NCBI GenBank assembly: GCA_027577415.1
Contig: JANBQS010000044.1
Coordinates: forward strand, 1 to 47,154
DNA from: Coemansia sp. RSA 922
Lineage: Eukaryota; Kickxellomycota; Kickxellomycetes; Kickxellales; Kickxellaceae
Direction: 5' to 3'
Length of the DNA stretch: 47,154 nucleotides
The translations under genes were made by a program, and so were the position numbers. The stretch's first letter is position 1; each line of letters begins with the position of its first letter. Under the pieces are notes generated by a model that worked only from the letters and a program-made list of their open reading frames with translations, was not told where the DNA came from and searched no databases. Shown piece by piece: positions 10,228 through 21,624 of this stretch.

Positions 10228-10857
10228 CTATGCGGTGGGTAAGTATCCAGCTTGAAGGCAAATGCTTAGAAAGGCGGCGCAAGAAAACTGGCTGCCCTCA
10301 AAGTATAAAGTCACAATGTTAGCGTCGCCAAGTGATATGGATGTTGGTGGGGTAGGCCGTGGTGCCAGCTGTACCTCTATTGACTGGTAGTTGCACTCTT
10401 CGTACTCGACGACCATCTTGTCCAGGAGATCAGTGGCTTCGTCGTGATATCGCTTGCATTGGTCCACGGTGAGCTTGGTCGAGCCAGTTTTAACCCAGAA
10501 CTGTTGTGCGCTAGACTTGATGACGCCTGTGACAGTAGCCTGGTCGATTTGTGGGCGTAGGCGTAAGTTGTCGCATAGCCTTTGCAGAAACGAGCAGACC
10601 GACCAAGGGTTATACTTGCCACTGAAGCGGCCGATATAATATCCGTTGTAGAAGTCGCAGATCTTGCCCATGGCATCATCGTGGTACTCGGCAAACCCAG
10701 GGAACTGCGCAGTACAGTTCTCTGGCATCCTTCTGACCTCTTTGGCATTGAACCAAAACGCGTCTGTTAGATGGTCATTACTGTTTGCTGCGTGGGGTAC
10801 TGCTGAAACCTGGAATGAGCTGCGAGCTTCGACTGATGACGTCAGGATAAGGTGCAT
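10228..10857 (-). CDS. Unrecognised protein, 209 aa, possibly a truncated gene
   Basis: ATG at 10857, stop TAG at 10228. The same frame stays open upstream to ~10908 and reads plausibly as protein (FYIKNGDEYLKD), so the original start may have been lost and the gene truncated by the stop just upstream. Visible features: an aromatic central part (FWFNAKEVRRMP, FYNGYYIGRFSGKYNPWSV), a predicted helix (QCKRYHDEATDLLDKMV) and a Pro-rich stretch near residue 170. I recognise no family. Its setting among pseudogenes favours a decaying or fast-evolving gene. It is on the same strand as the FunK1 pseudogene 1.2 kb upstream but is not part of it. Confidence 0.4.
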   Translation of the reverse strand: MHLILTSSVEARSSFQVSAVPHAANSNDHLTDAFWFNAKEVRRMPENCTAQFPGFAEYHDDAMGKICDFYNGYYIGRFSGKYNPWSVCSFLQRLCDNLRLRPQIDQATVTGVIKSSAQQFWVKTGSTKLTVDQCKRYHDEATDLLDKMVVEYEECNYQSIEVQLAPRPTPPTSISLGDANIVTLYFEGSQFSCAAFLSICLQAGYLPTA

Positions 10858-10909
10858 GTCCTTAAGGTATTCATCGCCATTTTTAATATAGAATACAGTT
10901 AATAATGGC

Positions 10910-12073
10910 TATTAAGCGTTATTCATCTAGTCAACATTTTGTATAGTACAGCGTGTTGAGCATAGATAATATGTCATCTCTGCCAAACCCATTACACGGC
11001 ATTTCAAGTAGATTCTTAAGCGGGAAATCATATTCTTTGAGGAGTAGAATGCATTTCTCGATCTGCTGACAAACAAATATTAGTAGTTTGTAGAATAGAT
11101 CTAACAATAGTCTCTTGTGCTGTGTTTTAAACAAGAAAGTGAGTATGAAATTTTAACAATGTCGTCAGTATGCCTAGCTCAGCTTCAAACTGTAACCAAA
11201 TAGAACAGTTTTCAGTTTTCTAGCATATGACATGTGTGTAATAACAGGCCATTCAAAGTGTAGTTTGTATATGATATCACAATATACTGCCAAATACTCA
11301 GTGGACTGATAAATGTAGTGGTAGGTTTAAAATTTACTGCAACTGCTTAGGAGTATCTTCCTAGCCGGCCATTTTCATCTTGGTCTTGTTGATGATAGCA
11401 AACAAATCCTTCAAGATATCCTCCCACCCTTTCCGCGCATAGTGATAATGGGTCCATGGTACTGTTGTCTGCGTAGACAACGCAGACGGGCAGCCCCCTC
11501 CCACCACAAGCATTGTAGTACACAACCGCACAATGGCCAGGCCAAAAGCCACTATATGCCTGCGGTTGTGGAAACGAGCTGTAAAGAGGGTATATACCCA
11601 ACAGGCGCCCGGCAAACCAGGATAGGATCCTTGCTTCTACTTTTCCACGCTATTCATTTATATTACTTTATTTATTATATCGCTAGGCTTCGCTACACAT
11701 ATTACAGTACTGGTGCTGCTATCGCCGGCAAGTGTGTGATGTTGTCTATGCCCCAAAAATGCAGCCATGATGGGACCTACCTTTTTCTCTTTAGATCCGT
11801 TGTCTCGTAGCACTCGTAGGTGACATCACTACAAGCTTTGGTTGTCTCTGATCATCATAGTATTCTATTTTGTATTTTTATGTTTTTCCCGCTTAGCACT
11901 AGGCTGGGAAGGAAAAAGTTTCTCTTCTTGTTTCATGTTGAATACATTTGTATATATATTTTTTTTTATATTAAAAACAGAGCCTCACTTGTCACACCTG
12001 TGATATATTGTACTGAACTTGTTCCTAGGAAAAGGCCTCGTACAGTCTAAGTGCAAAAACTCCAAGATGCTTG
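10910..12073. other. Intergenic region with faint coding remnants
   Basis: Mostly AT-rich. Between 11347 and 11615 on the minus strand, two overlapping frames each look partly protein-like (one with FWPGHCAVVYYNACGG, the other with HYARKGWEDILKDLFA). This would fit one frameshifted remnant, but I recognise no family. Nothing else is supported. Confidence 0.3.
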
Positions 12074-13054
12074 CTATTCTTGTCCCTTTTTTTTGTCAAT
12101 CCTGACGACAATACCAGTCTCAAAGCTTTCCTCGTTGAGAAGATTTAAGCGCTTTGTATTGATAGTAGTGTCTAGCATGCCATTACGCCACCGTGCAATG
12201 ATCAGGTCCTTGAGGCACACCTGTACCACTGAACTATCTATTCCAATGCCAAAGCCAATCGTCGCGTACCAGCATAGAAGGTACAGAACCGACTCTCAGT
12301 TGTCGAGACTCGTGCGTGGGACTGTAGAGCAGGTGAGGTTGTTCAAGCTCATAAATGGGAAGGTGCCCGTCATCTCGCTTTGTACTTTCGTCTTGTCTTC
12401 AGATATGTCTATCGCACAGTCAAAGTCAATTAGCAACCCGCGCACAGTACCATCTTTCATCCTTACAACCAGGATGTTGTTGTCAGATATATCCCGGTGC
12501 AAGATATTGCACTTGTCAACAATTGCGTAATGGCACTGCAGAGCGTTGCAAATGATGGCAACAAAATCCTTGGCCGTCTTTACAGTTTGCAGTGGTTTGC
12601 CGATTATATCCATAACAATACGTCGATGGGCACGGAAGAGTAAGTCGCTGGAAACTTTTGCTAAAAGCTCGCCGTCGACACCTGGGTACATTGTCGATAT
12701 CGTATCCTCGACGATCCTGCCACCCCTTTTGAATCTCATGCAGCTGCCGACCATGATCTTGGCGTAAAGAGTTCTATCAGGGTTATCGTGTTTGAACGTA
12801 TCCCAAATCTTCTTAAGCATCTTGACCTCGTCACGGTCATCTTTGCTTGCAATGGGCTTAGCAAAGGCAAACGCGTCCTTGATAACAACTGTCGCTTCGA
12901 GCGATTCATCTACCTTGAGCTTCTTGGCAGGTCTGTTTGCAGTGGCCAGAAAGCAGCGAGTATGACGACCAAACAGACAATCAGCGACACATGACTTTTG
13001 TAAAGTAATATCAAGACAAGTCAGTGCGACTGGTGCTGTTATTGTCTTTGCCAT
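12074..13054 (-). pseudogene. FunK1-type protein kinase, truncated with nonsense codon
   Basis: From the ATG at 13054 the frame encodes a FunK1 (fungal-specific kinase) domain: LFGRHTRCFLA at the start, a Lys-containing VVIKDAF, the catalytic loop HRDISDNNILV, the metal-binding LIDFDCAI (DFD in place of DFG) and GTFPFMSLNNL. It then meets TGA at 12296-12298 in RTSLDN*ES, where the family has a conserved Trp (DDWE in the copy at 17318). Past the stop, homology continues in frame (SVLYLLCWYATIGF ... ARWRNGML ... NTKRLNLLNEESF) to TAG at 12074. The N-terminal region before the kinase domain, present in the other two loci, is missing. It is therefore a pseudogene unless TGA is read through. Confidence 0.8.
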
Positions 13055-13258
13055 CTGGGCAGTCGATTTCCCAGCAGTTCAGCGCAGGCAAGTATGCAAA
13101 TAGAAATAAATAAGAGAGAAAATGTCTATTTGTTAATGTGTAGTGAGTGAGAAAAAGAATGATAAAAAAGGGAGATGAATACTTGCAATTATTAAGCAAT
13201 AGCGAGCTAAGGATCCTCTATCCTCATCCTACTGAGAAGCAGGCCATATCTAATGGCC

Positions 13259-13501
13259 TAGGCAGTGATCGCAGTGGCCACCTTTGCCTACAGCTCAACG
13301 TGTCTCTACATCTTTGACGTTTTGTTGAGGCTGTTCTAATTTTTAAGAGATCGTGTCACGCTTGTTTTGGAACAGTGCAATGATGCATATAACTGGCTTG
13401 ACAGCCCAGGTAGCGTGCTGCTGCCTAGGATCTCCCAGCTGCTGGCAACCATATCCGGACTGCGAGCACGTAGCCCTCTGCTGAACGCAGAAAAGTCGTA
13501 A
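13259..13501 (+). pseudogene. Unidentified 3' gene fragment
   Basis: An open stretch from ~13340 to TAA at 13499-13501 reads like real protein (LEQCNDAYNWLDSPGSVLLP, then ISQLLATISGLRA). It continues in the same frame upstream past an in-frame TAA (13337-13339) into a hydrophobic stretch (VIAVATFAYSSTCLYIFDVL). There is no ATG. I recognise no family; it looks like the C-terminal end of a lost gene. Confidence 0.3.
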
Positions 13502-14162
13502 TAAAAATCACATACTCAACCCGAGCAACACAGCAACAATGCGCCTAGCTGGCTTTTCTTACAAACGGCTCTGAAGGGAAATCAATCTTTTGATTGAAGT
13601 TATGATCGGGTATTTCATGAGGTCCATAGAATTGCCTTTGTTAATATACGACATGAATTAGTCCTTATTGCTAAACTATAACTGAATATAATTATTAAAC
13701 TTTAGGGCAGGCTTTTTTGTGAAAAAGAAACTTGAGATATCCATAGAAAGTTAACCTACAGTTCGGGCAGAGGAATGCACCATCATTGTCAATAATACGG
13801 ATGTTGCATACATCTTTCATCTCTAGGTGTATATTTTGATAATGACTGAAAAGAGTGTAGTATATGAATGTGTCAATGGTAATTGCTTCAACAGACCCAT
13901 CTGAAGGCCAGCCGAGCCTTTTATATTAAAACTCCACAAACATAACGAATTTATTTATTGTCGTACTTCAACATAAACCGTGCTGCGGTCTGATAGCAGT
14001 CAAGAAACATTATATATCTGCGATATATATCAGCTCATGACAAGTATCTCGTTTTGAGCGGAATGGTAGGATGAAGCCGTCGGCAGTATCATACTAATAT
14101 TTTCTCGAGTTACAGGGGATTAAAGAGAGTGATAGAAAAAGCATACATTAATAAACAATCTA
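13502..14162. other. AT-rich intergenic spacer
   Basis: No gene seen. Contains short AT-rich inverted sequences near 14010-14035 (TATATATCTGCGATATATATC) of unknown meaning. Confidence 0.4.
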
Positions 14163-15793
14163 TCATCCAGCGCCACGAAGCTGAAAGTATTTATAACGTG
14201 AAGCATAGGGCTTAAACGTCTCCAAGGCGATAATATCCTCAAATGTATCCACGAGTTGATTAGTCCTAGCAAAGTCTGAGATCACGCACCAGAAATTGGG
14301 ACACGCCAATGCCACCAACAACACACACTTCGAGCTGTCCCTCCCCACTCTCGTGGCGTTGGTGTGAGAAAGACGCCAGCAGTTAAATCGCCTACCCATT
14401 GGAGCAAAAGTCAAGACCATAAAAGCAGGGAGATCATCCAGAGTTACACCGCTGGGCAATGCCCTAGCAACTGGAGGCTTCGTACTCAGATCCGATAGAA
14501 ACGGGAGCAGCATTATCAGGTTTATAACCTCCCAGAGATCCAAAGTTGTGAGACATAGTGATAAAACTTGGATGGACGCATAGCTATGAAGTGATGTTGT
14601 TGCTCTGATCAGGTCGGCGCCAGTTGCAGGTATATTTGTTACTCGCACAGACGCTCGGGTGCCAATGCTAAGGACAAACTGCAAGGCTTCCGCGTTTGAG
14701 GCTAACTCTCCAGGTTCAGAACTATCGTCATACTCAACATTGACGCGCCGTAGGCTTGAATGGCTCCGCGACGTAAACACGCTATGCTCACGAAGCATGA
14801 CGACAATATCCCTGTTAAGTTTGATGCTTAAATACTCGAGGGTCGCCGCATTACCCCTGAAAAATATGTCGTTACCGACGGGGTACATAAACGGGATCTT
14901 TAGGCGCCGGAGAATGGGAAACGGCATAGCATCCTCAAAGACTGGTAGCGGAAGATTGGAGACGTATGAACCCTCGCCTAAAAAAAGTGTAACCAAACGA
15001 GGATAGCTGATAAAGGTGCCCTCCGCATCTTGAATAATACTAGAAACTCCAGTGGTATTTGCAATCCTTATATCCAAAGACTCCAATGTCTGCGCATTCA
15101 ATCGCGCCAACCGAATAAACGTAGGAATATTGTGCCTAGTAGTATGCCTTATATGCACCAAATTAAAAAACATCATCTAACTGCGGCTCCCAGTGGTACT
15201 CATGTCCATTGACAAAGCAAAGTTCAGCCTGTTCAGCGAGCTGAAAAAGCCGCGTTGCCAAATAATCGAAATGATGGACTGTGGTATGGTGTATTCCCCT
15301 GTAGACCACAGGGCTCAACCGAAAATCGCTGGCTTTGGGCGCCATTTGCTTGACTCGCTCCACAAAAGCGACGATGTTCGCGACAACGACAAACTGTTCG
15401 GTCTGAATGTCATTGTTCAAGACAATAAAGAATGTAATCTGGCGAACAAACGGGAAGGCACATACACCGTAGGGCTCACGCGACAGAATCTGTAGAGCAG
15501 CGTCAGTATACATCTTTCTCGTCCAGTTCGATATCCAGGTCTCTCGCTAAATGGTGCGTAGGATGGCCTAAATACTTGTTTGCACTGCTTGTACGCACTA
15601 TTGGACGTCTTGCCCGACGACGGAGAATCAGCTTATAGTAGCGGACGTACAACGGGAGAGCGATGGCGCGAAAGTTGTGGCAAACGTGTAGTAATGACTT
15701 TAGTCGCTCTTCGTCTCCACTGTCTACGACGTTGTCCACAATAAGCCGAACGATATGCGGCTCAAGGAACTGGAAAGGCGTTCGGGAATGCAT
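14163..15793 (-). pseudogene. F-box/LRR-like family, fullest copy, two frameshifts
   Basis: Three overlapping minus-strand frames together make one ~540-residue protein. The first (15793-15503) starts with an F-box-like helix pair (FQFLEPHIVRLIVDNVV, then VCHNFRAIALPLYVRYYKL). The second (15513-15163) and third (15176-14163) continue it with leucine-rich-repeat-like blocks (LARLNAQTLESLDI, YPRLVTLFL, LPFLSDL, DDLPAFMVLTFAP). Each junction is a frameshift in which the next frame's ATG lies just before the previous stop; the second is at a T6 run. F-box/LRR proteins usually choose substrates for SCF ubiquitin ligases; for this family that is inference. With only two small lesions, it may be a young pseudogene or an assembly error. 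Confidence 0.72.
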
Positions 15794-16141
15794 TGTTGCT
15801 GTTCCTTAGAAAAAATATAATGACGAGTTGGAAGAAAAATAGTTGTTAGCTTATGATAAAATAAATATATAAATTGCTCACTTGTGAAGTATGCATTGTA
15901 TACTCTGCTGCGGTCCAAAGATTTTTCCTGGCTCACCCAATGCCAATGGTAGCTCGTCATGAGCTGAGCCGTAACTAGGTGAACCGTTGTCAGACATGTG
16001 ACTGATAGATCACTCAGATTTGGGATCAACTGGGCTTTGGAGAATACATTTTTTCCCGTTACAAGCGATCGCCGATTATCTCTTTCTTCAAAGTATTATT
16101 TTGTTTTATTCTTGACTTGTTTGATATTCACGGGCAATGCG

Positions 16142-16950
16142 TACCGTTTCAGCGCCTTACTAGCCACGCCATTGGATGTCTTAGTCGACCATGTCGCCGG
16201 AAGCAGTAGTATGCGTTTGACGGAGTTTAAACCAAACTCGAACGAGTATAGAACGATGTTGAAGGCCGCTGCTAACAGTATGCCACGGATTTCGCACTAT
16301 TTCTCTCACGCTCTACTACAGCCTTTTGTAAACTGGAGCTTGCCAGTTTGAATACTGTTAAAGTAAGTCTGCTCTGGTGCTAGTAAGAGGGCCAATCGAC
16401 GGACAGCTAGGTATAACCTCCACTAGTGCAAGTCCAGATCCACACAAGTTTGGTTATCGTCTACTTGGTGAAGAAAATGATAGTCGAGTTGGGCGAGAGG
16501 GAGACATCTGTACGAGCTATCAATTGACACATAGATCGCGTGAGGATTGAACAGGCTCTGTACGGTTTTAAAAAATTTACATTTATCCAAGTTTTGTCTC
16601 TACTCGGCTTTCTACTGGATTTCTGGGATGCCATCAAGTTGGTCGAGTGTCTTCCACTTCCTTTGGATCAGACCACCACGCCTCCGTTACTCAGAACGTT
16701 GCCTGCCAAAGTCCTTGGTGAAGGTCATTGTTATTATTATTTAATTATTTACTTTTCTTCCAGCAAACGACTGATTAGAACTAATGACCACATATACCAT
16801 GGCATCGCACAGCATGCCCTGTTTGGTGTAAGCGCTGACAAGTTCTATAGGGTCGCCGGTTATTATCTCTGTTATTCAATAGCGCCTTCACACAATATAT
16901 TTTTTTCCCGAGTGATAAAAATATCTAAACTCCCCATATTCAGTTAGCCT
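16142..16950 (+). pseudogene. F-box/LRR-like family, heavily decayed copy
   Basis: On the plus strand, 16150-16310 encodes the family N-terminus (LLATPLDVLVDHVAGSSS ... PNSNEYRTML), with the initiating ATG apparently at 16139 in another frame. At 16515-16730 the C-terminal part reappears (FTFIQVLSLLGFLLDFWDAI, then LPLPLDQTTTPPLLRTLPAKV), matching IQVLSL ... LDLWEVI ... LPFLSDL of the copy at 14163. The middle is deleted or unrecognisable and has several stops. It faces away from the copy at 14163-15793, so the pair forms an inverted arrangement. Confidence 0.65.
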
Positions 16951-17140
16951 CGTCCTCCTAACAGGCGGCGGACTGGGACACGCGACAATGTAGTGCCGAC
17001 AAATAATTATTTTACAAAAGATATTTTTATATTTGGATAATGATAGTAGTTGAGAATAATTTTCACTTCTTTGGCAAAGTTGACGTCGTTTCGCTTTGTC
17101 GCCATACGCTCAATCCGTCCCGCGGAGATCCAACTCCCAG

Positions 17141-17170
17141 CCGAGCTCTTTAAACCGACTAGCGGGGCTC
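17141..17170 (+). repeat. 30-bp direct repeat, copy 1
   Basis: CCGAGCTCTTTAAACCGACT then AGCGGGGCTC. A second copy with one substitution is at 17234-17263, 93 bp away. Both are downstream of the FunK1 stop codon. The core GAGCTCTTTAAA is AT/GC-mixed and partly self-complementary. Function unknown. Confidence 0.85.
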
Positions 17171-17233
17171 AAAAGGCAGGTAAGTTAGGAGGAGCGACAT
17201 GTCCACTCACTTAGGCAGCGAATTAACTCTAGC

Positions 17234-17263
17234 CCGAGCTCTTTAAACCGACCAGCGGGGCTC
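17234..17263 (+). repeat. 30-bp direct repeat, copy 2
   Basis: Matches the copy at 17141-17170 at 29 of 30 positions (T to C at position 20). It lies about 55 bp beyond the FunK1 stop codon, so it is probably in that gene's 3' UTR or terminator region. Confidence 0.85.
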
Positions 17264-17317
17264 TAGGGCGAGTGCTGTAGTAGTGGCGGCGGACAAAGTC
17301 GAAGGGCGCAAACGATT

Positions 17318-19773
17318 TTAGGACTTGCGCCTTTTACGCATGGGTACCGCCGGCGGTTCCTCTTGCGGCGTTTTTCGCTTTGTAGGCCGAGGTGGAGCGC
17401 GTCCTTGGGCAACGACCTCCTCCAAAGCTTCAGACGAGTACCGATGCCGGGCGGTAGGTATGTCGATTGTTGGATGTGCAGCCCGTTCTTGGGCAACGAC
17501 CCCCTCCAAAACCCCAGGCAGGTCCCGAGGAGAAACGGTGGCAGGATCCGGAGCCGGATGTGTGGTAGAGCCAACTGTGGCGTGTGCCGCTTTTCCCCGC
17601 TTGACTAGCAGCGAAGCCCTGGCTTCTGGCTTCCGTTTTTTTTTCTTGGCGCCAAGCCCGCTCGAGGTCAATGGCGTCATATCAGTAGGCTTGGTACTGG
17701 TCGGCGGATGGGGCGGGTGCGGTGATACTGGCGACTCTGTCGATGCAGGCGGAGGTGGAGCCAAATACCTTGTCATGACATCTCGGCAGCGCCAATGTAT
17801 GGCCACGGCATATTTCGCACGCACCTCAATCGGGTCGACTACTAACTCGTTGCCCTTTTTGCGCCGAGTGGTACCCGGGCACTCGGAGTAGTTGAAGATT
17901 GCCGCGTGCAGGTCCTTAATGAGCTTTATCTCATCGACATACTGTGGGTCGGCAAACTCATCTATCGCGGCGCTGAACTCTTGCGGAGAAGAGAACAGGC
18001 CTCTCCGCACATCCGCCGAACCGTCACGCTCAACCCTAGACAGCCTTTCGCTAAGCTTGTCACGGTCGAAGGGGAGCGTGACCAAGTATAGGAGCAGCGT
18101 CAGCACTGCCTCCCAGTCGTCGACGGCTGTGCGTGGCACCTTTAAGAACTCCAAATTGGCGATGCTCTGGAACGGATACGTTCCTACGCAATGGGAGCGC
18201 CTTCTTACAACCCCTTCTTGCTGAGGGATAGCGAGGTCAAAGTCGATCAGCATGCCTCGGAACCGACCGTCAGCCTGCGGCACGGCCATGATGTTGCCCA
18301 GCGATATGTCGCTGTGCACAATCCCCGTACGCTCAAGAATCGCGGCGTAGGAGAGCATCGCATCTGCCACTGCGAGAACTGCATCCTGAGTACGCAATTC
18401 TAGAAGAGGCTTTCCAATGGGGCCTGTCACCATCCGACGATGCAGACGGCAGGTTTGGGTATCGCCAGCAAGTCCCTGAGTCGCAGTCTGCATATGATAG
18501 TCGTTCGGTTCAGCTCCTAAAACGAACTGCGTCGAGTCGCGAGTGCCGTCGACAAGCACTGTGCCCCCGCACACCAAGAGCTGCACTATATGTCCATCAT
18601 GCCATGCGTCGTCTAGGGCGGCGCTCATTCCTCGCAATAGGGCGATCTCGTCTCGGAGGTCAGCATCCGCAACATTCAAGGGGACCTCCTGCCAGGAGTC
18701 CTTGAGAACATAACTGGGCTTGCGGTCGGTTGGACTGCGAGACACAAGGTAGCACTTTGTGAACCGCCCGAAGAACGAGTTGGCGATAAAATGTGGTGAA
18801 TGCTGCGCATAAAATACCTGTGGCCGCCTATTGTCCGAGTCCGGGCACTCGATTCGCCACCGCGCGATGTCGTCAAGCCACTGCATCGACGGGTCACTGC
18901 CCAGCTTCCAGGGCTCAGCATATGCAACAAAGGATAGCATAGTGGCAAGCAGCCGGCGACCAACGTCGTTAGTGGTTTTGTATAGGTCGGATACGTAAAT
19001 ACTGCGGTGGTCAATATGGCAAATACGCACGCAGCCTGGTCCCAGAATTATCCCCCAAGCAAAGCGTACGTCGGCATTACAATCCGCGTGCTTCTCCATT
19101 TTCGCCACCATGTGCTCTACAACGCCCGACGTAATAGCGTTCTCTACTTGTGACACAGTGAGCGCAGCCACGCCCAACACCGTGCTGCTGCCTTCCCCGA
19201 GCGAGAAGTTCATGCGGTCGTGCTCGACCACCTCGGGGAAAAAGATCACTGGCCGACGCTCGCGACTCAAAGCAGAACATGCCTTGAGTAACCCCGAGTA
19301 TGCGACGGCGGGACCAGTATACTCGTCCCAGTCGTTCGTTATAAACGCCAGCTCGGCGTCGCTCGGCAGAGGCACTAAAATGTCCTCATGGACGGTGTTC
19401 CAGTATGAGCCCGGACAACTCAACTGGGCCTTTATCTTGGCAGCAACCCAATCCTGCCGCTCGTGCATGACGGCGTCGATTGCTTCGGCGCCCTTTTCAG
19501 CGGCCGCGGCTACCTTTGACTGAAGGTGTGGGGCGTTGGGCTGCAAACGCCGCCTCAGCTCCCAGTCAATAGTGGCTGGGGGTTCCTGTCGCTTGGGCAC
19601 AGAGAGCCCGTGCCTGTTTACGTCGACGCGGAAAGCGCGGCGTTGGATCTCGAGGACTACATATTAGATAATAGTAACAAAAACGTTAGTAGACTGTCAG
19701 TTCTGCGTTTATGTGTGCGCGTGATAACTGCGGCGAATCTGTTTGGTCTCTTACCTCTTAAAGACGATGGCAT
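17318..19773 (-). CDS. FunK1-type protein kinase, two exons, intact
   Basis: The long frame has no ATG near its 5' end. A 19-nt exon (19773-19755, encoding MPSSLR plus one base) joins in frame across a 98-nt intron (19754-19657): donor GTAAGA, branch-like CTAAC, acceptor TAG. This gives 785 residues. The N-terminal ~330 residues are the FunK1 upstream region. The kinase has a Lys in YVLKDSW, catalytic HSDISLGNIM (~454), LIDFDLAI (~478, DFD), GTYPFQSIANL and DDWEAVL, then KYAVAIHWR-like helices. After ~650 comes a disordered Pro-rich tail with Lys/Arg clusters (KKKKRK, MRKRRKS; nuclear-signal-like) and a twice-repeated VVAQxRA block. FunK1 kinases are fungal-expanded with poorly known substrates. 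The key residues look intact, so I call it functional. Confidence 0.85.
19657..19754 (-). other. Intron of the FunK1 kinase gene
   Basis: 98 nt, read on the minus strand: donor AAGAG|GTAAGA, branch-point-like TACTAAC about 30 nt before the end, T-rich tract, acceptor TATGTAG. Splicing restores an ATG start and keeps the frame (phase 1). Not verified by transcripts. Confidence 0.7.
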
Positions 19774-20854
19774 TATCAAAAATACAAAGAGTAAAGGTTG
19801 GGAAAGCTGAAGAAAAAAGATAGCAAAAGTGTGTATTTGTTGTGTTTAGTGCGAAAAAATGAAAGTAAAGAGAGAAGTGAGAAAAGAGAGATGTGGCGCT
19901 TGCACTAGAGTGAGAAAAGAGCCCTTTACATAGCAAAGCCCTAGCTGCAGCTGCAACCAATTTTGTATATTGTTCCTTTCTTGCACACCTGTGGATTTAA
20001 CGCAATGCCAAACTAAAACAAAGCTCAGCGGTGTATAGACATAGTAAGCTGACTTTGTTTGTAAAGACTACTGACTTGGCGTGCTCTCTAGCTATCTGCG
20101 CAACGAAAGAGGCGCTGTTCTCTTGTTAGAATCAGGGACAATAATTGTTAGGTAATCGCCACGCTATAAAGTTCATTAGCGACAAACAAGTGGGCCGCCT
20201 CCTTCTGCCACTCCCAAGCGGCTAGAAGAATGTTTTTTTGTCAGTAAGCGCGAGACAAAGAGGTGGGCTTTTTTAGCGCACGCCAAAAAAAATGGAGGCG
20301 CTTGATTTTTCTTCCTTTTTTGAACCTTGCCTCCAACACAGGTCGGCAAAAAAGACAAGAGCCTGGATTTTCTTTCACATAGGAAAGTACAGGACATGCT
20401 CTCAACCAGTATGTATAAAGTAGCACATATATTTATCATTAAAGGGGCTTTCTAATGTTTTTCCTCTTATCTCATGTCCAATGTTTTGCTTGTCAATAAC
20501 TCGTATGTTGTAGAGTTGTAATGGTAGATCCAACAGACGAAAAATACAAGTTACGAGGAGTTCCCTGCATGGTGATTGGCAAGGGCACTTGACTATGAAG
20601 CCAGGAGTGGTATGTCGTAACCATGTACTTGCATTGCAACCACGAGTACAACTGTGACAGGGTCGATGAATCCAAGACCGTTAGTCAAAACCAAAACCTG
20701 GATTGGGGGAGGGTTGATTGAAAAGACAAGTATTTTTTATTATTGTGGAGACATCAAGTCGGACTTTCAATTTTCTCTTTATTAATTATTTGAATTTGTA
20801 TTCGTAACTGAATTTCGCTTTTTTCACTTTATAGGCTTTTGCCAAATAACAAGT
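19774..20854. other. Intergenic, nothing recognised
   Basis: Contains the probable FunK1 promoter at its left end. No supported coding region. The right end (20770-20835) is T-rich, with GTAACTGA and TTTATAG resembling an intron end just before the ORF at 20855. Confidence 0.4.
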
Positions 20855-21040
20855 ATGTACGCCTTGACCGCAACTCAGAGTCGTTGTTGCTGCCGGCGTT
20901 TGTCGCTTTCTTCAATAGGCGCAGCAACTAGTGCGGTACGAGCATATCACGAGACACTCCCGCACAAGGAAAATGATGTTGACCAGTTAGCCCGCTATTA
21001 CTCAGGCCCTATGGAATTACGGCGCAGTCAAATGCAATGA
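20855..21040 (+). CDS. Small ORF with mitochondrial-presequence-like N-terminus
   Basis: ATG at 20855, TGA at 21040, 61 residues. The first ~30 residues are Arg/Ser/Thr/Cys-rich and poor in acids (SRCCCRRLSLSSIGAATSAV), like a mitochondrial targeting sequence. The rest (YHETLPHKENDVDQLARYY) looks like a real mature N-terminus but stops soon after. A T-rich tract ending TTTATAG sits 20 bp upstream and may be a splice acceptor, so this could be one exon, or the 5' end of a truncated gene copy. No family recognised. Confidence 0.35.
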   Translation: MYALTATQSRCCCRRLSLSSIGAATSAVRAYHETLPHKENDVDQLARYYSGPMELRRSQMQ

Positions 21041-21466
21041 ACTCACAGAATGAACATGCGTGCCTACACACCCTCAGCCTCTGACTGTGGACGTGCAACT
21101 TCTCTCATCACGGCCCGTGGTCTAGTAGTTTGGTAGACAGTTGTCGCTGCCTCCAATAGAGCGCCCGCGTTGTAAGACCAAAATAATATAGTACATGTTA
21201 TATTACAGCCACCTTGCTCGACAGCCTGAGTCGGTATGCACTTTTTCTGGTGTGCTAGGTGCGTAGCTATGGCCTTGGATCTCGAATAGCACAGTTCTAG
21301 CTCGTGGTGTCTGCTATACACCAATCGGTTTGTTTCGCAATCGCAAGTATAAACTACAGCAGCTCAAGCAAAGGCTTGGGGTCATGTATCAACCATGCCA
21401 ACATGTGAAAAATATGATTTAAAATAGTGTGTATTTGTTAACAATCATTGTACAAATGTAGGTAGC

Positions 21467-21556
21467 CTAGGGCCAGGGACCGAGCCAGACAGCCTGGGCG
21501 TTGGCAGTTGCGGCGGCAACAGCGACGATGGCGAGGAGAGTAACGTAGGTGTTCAT
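21467..21556 (-). CDS. Candidate secreted peptide precursor, 29 aa
   Basis: A short but well-formed ORF on the minus strand: ATG at 21556 in AACAATGAAC context, TAG at 21467. Residues 1-21 form a textbook signal peptide (MNTYVTLLAIVAVAAATANA) with an A-N-A signal-peptidase site. Cleavage would release QAVWLGPWP, nine residues, Trp/Pro-rich, with an N-terminal Gln able to become pyroglutamate. A TATATAAA box lies 69 bp upstream with a C/A-rich leader between. I know no family for it. Alternatives: first exon of a longer secreted protein (no good donor is seen in or after it), or a chance ORF. The combination of promoter, start context and signal peptide makes chance less likely. Confidence 0.5.
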   Translation of the reverse strand: MNTYVTLLAIVAVAAATANAQAVWLGPWP

Positions 21557-21624
21557 TGTTAGAGATTTGGTAGTTGGGTGTTGATAATGTTTTGTTGGTA
21601 GGATGGGACGTGGCCACGCCCTTC

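Noticed and set aside
17263..17574. Minus-strand frame with duplicated segments over the FunK1 3' end
   Set aside because: Overlaps the FunK1 C-terminal tail in another frame; its internal repeat mirrors the VVAQxRA repeat of the real protein.
21105..21175. Sequence resembling a tRNA D-arm (GTGGTCTAGTAGTTTGGTAGA)
   Set aside because: No T-arm GTTCGA consensus and no acceptor-stem pairing at the right distance; not a tRNA.
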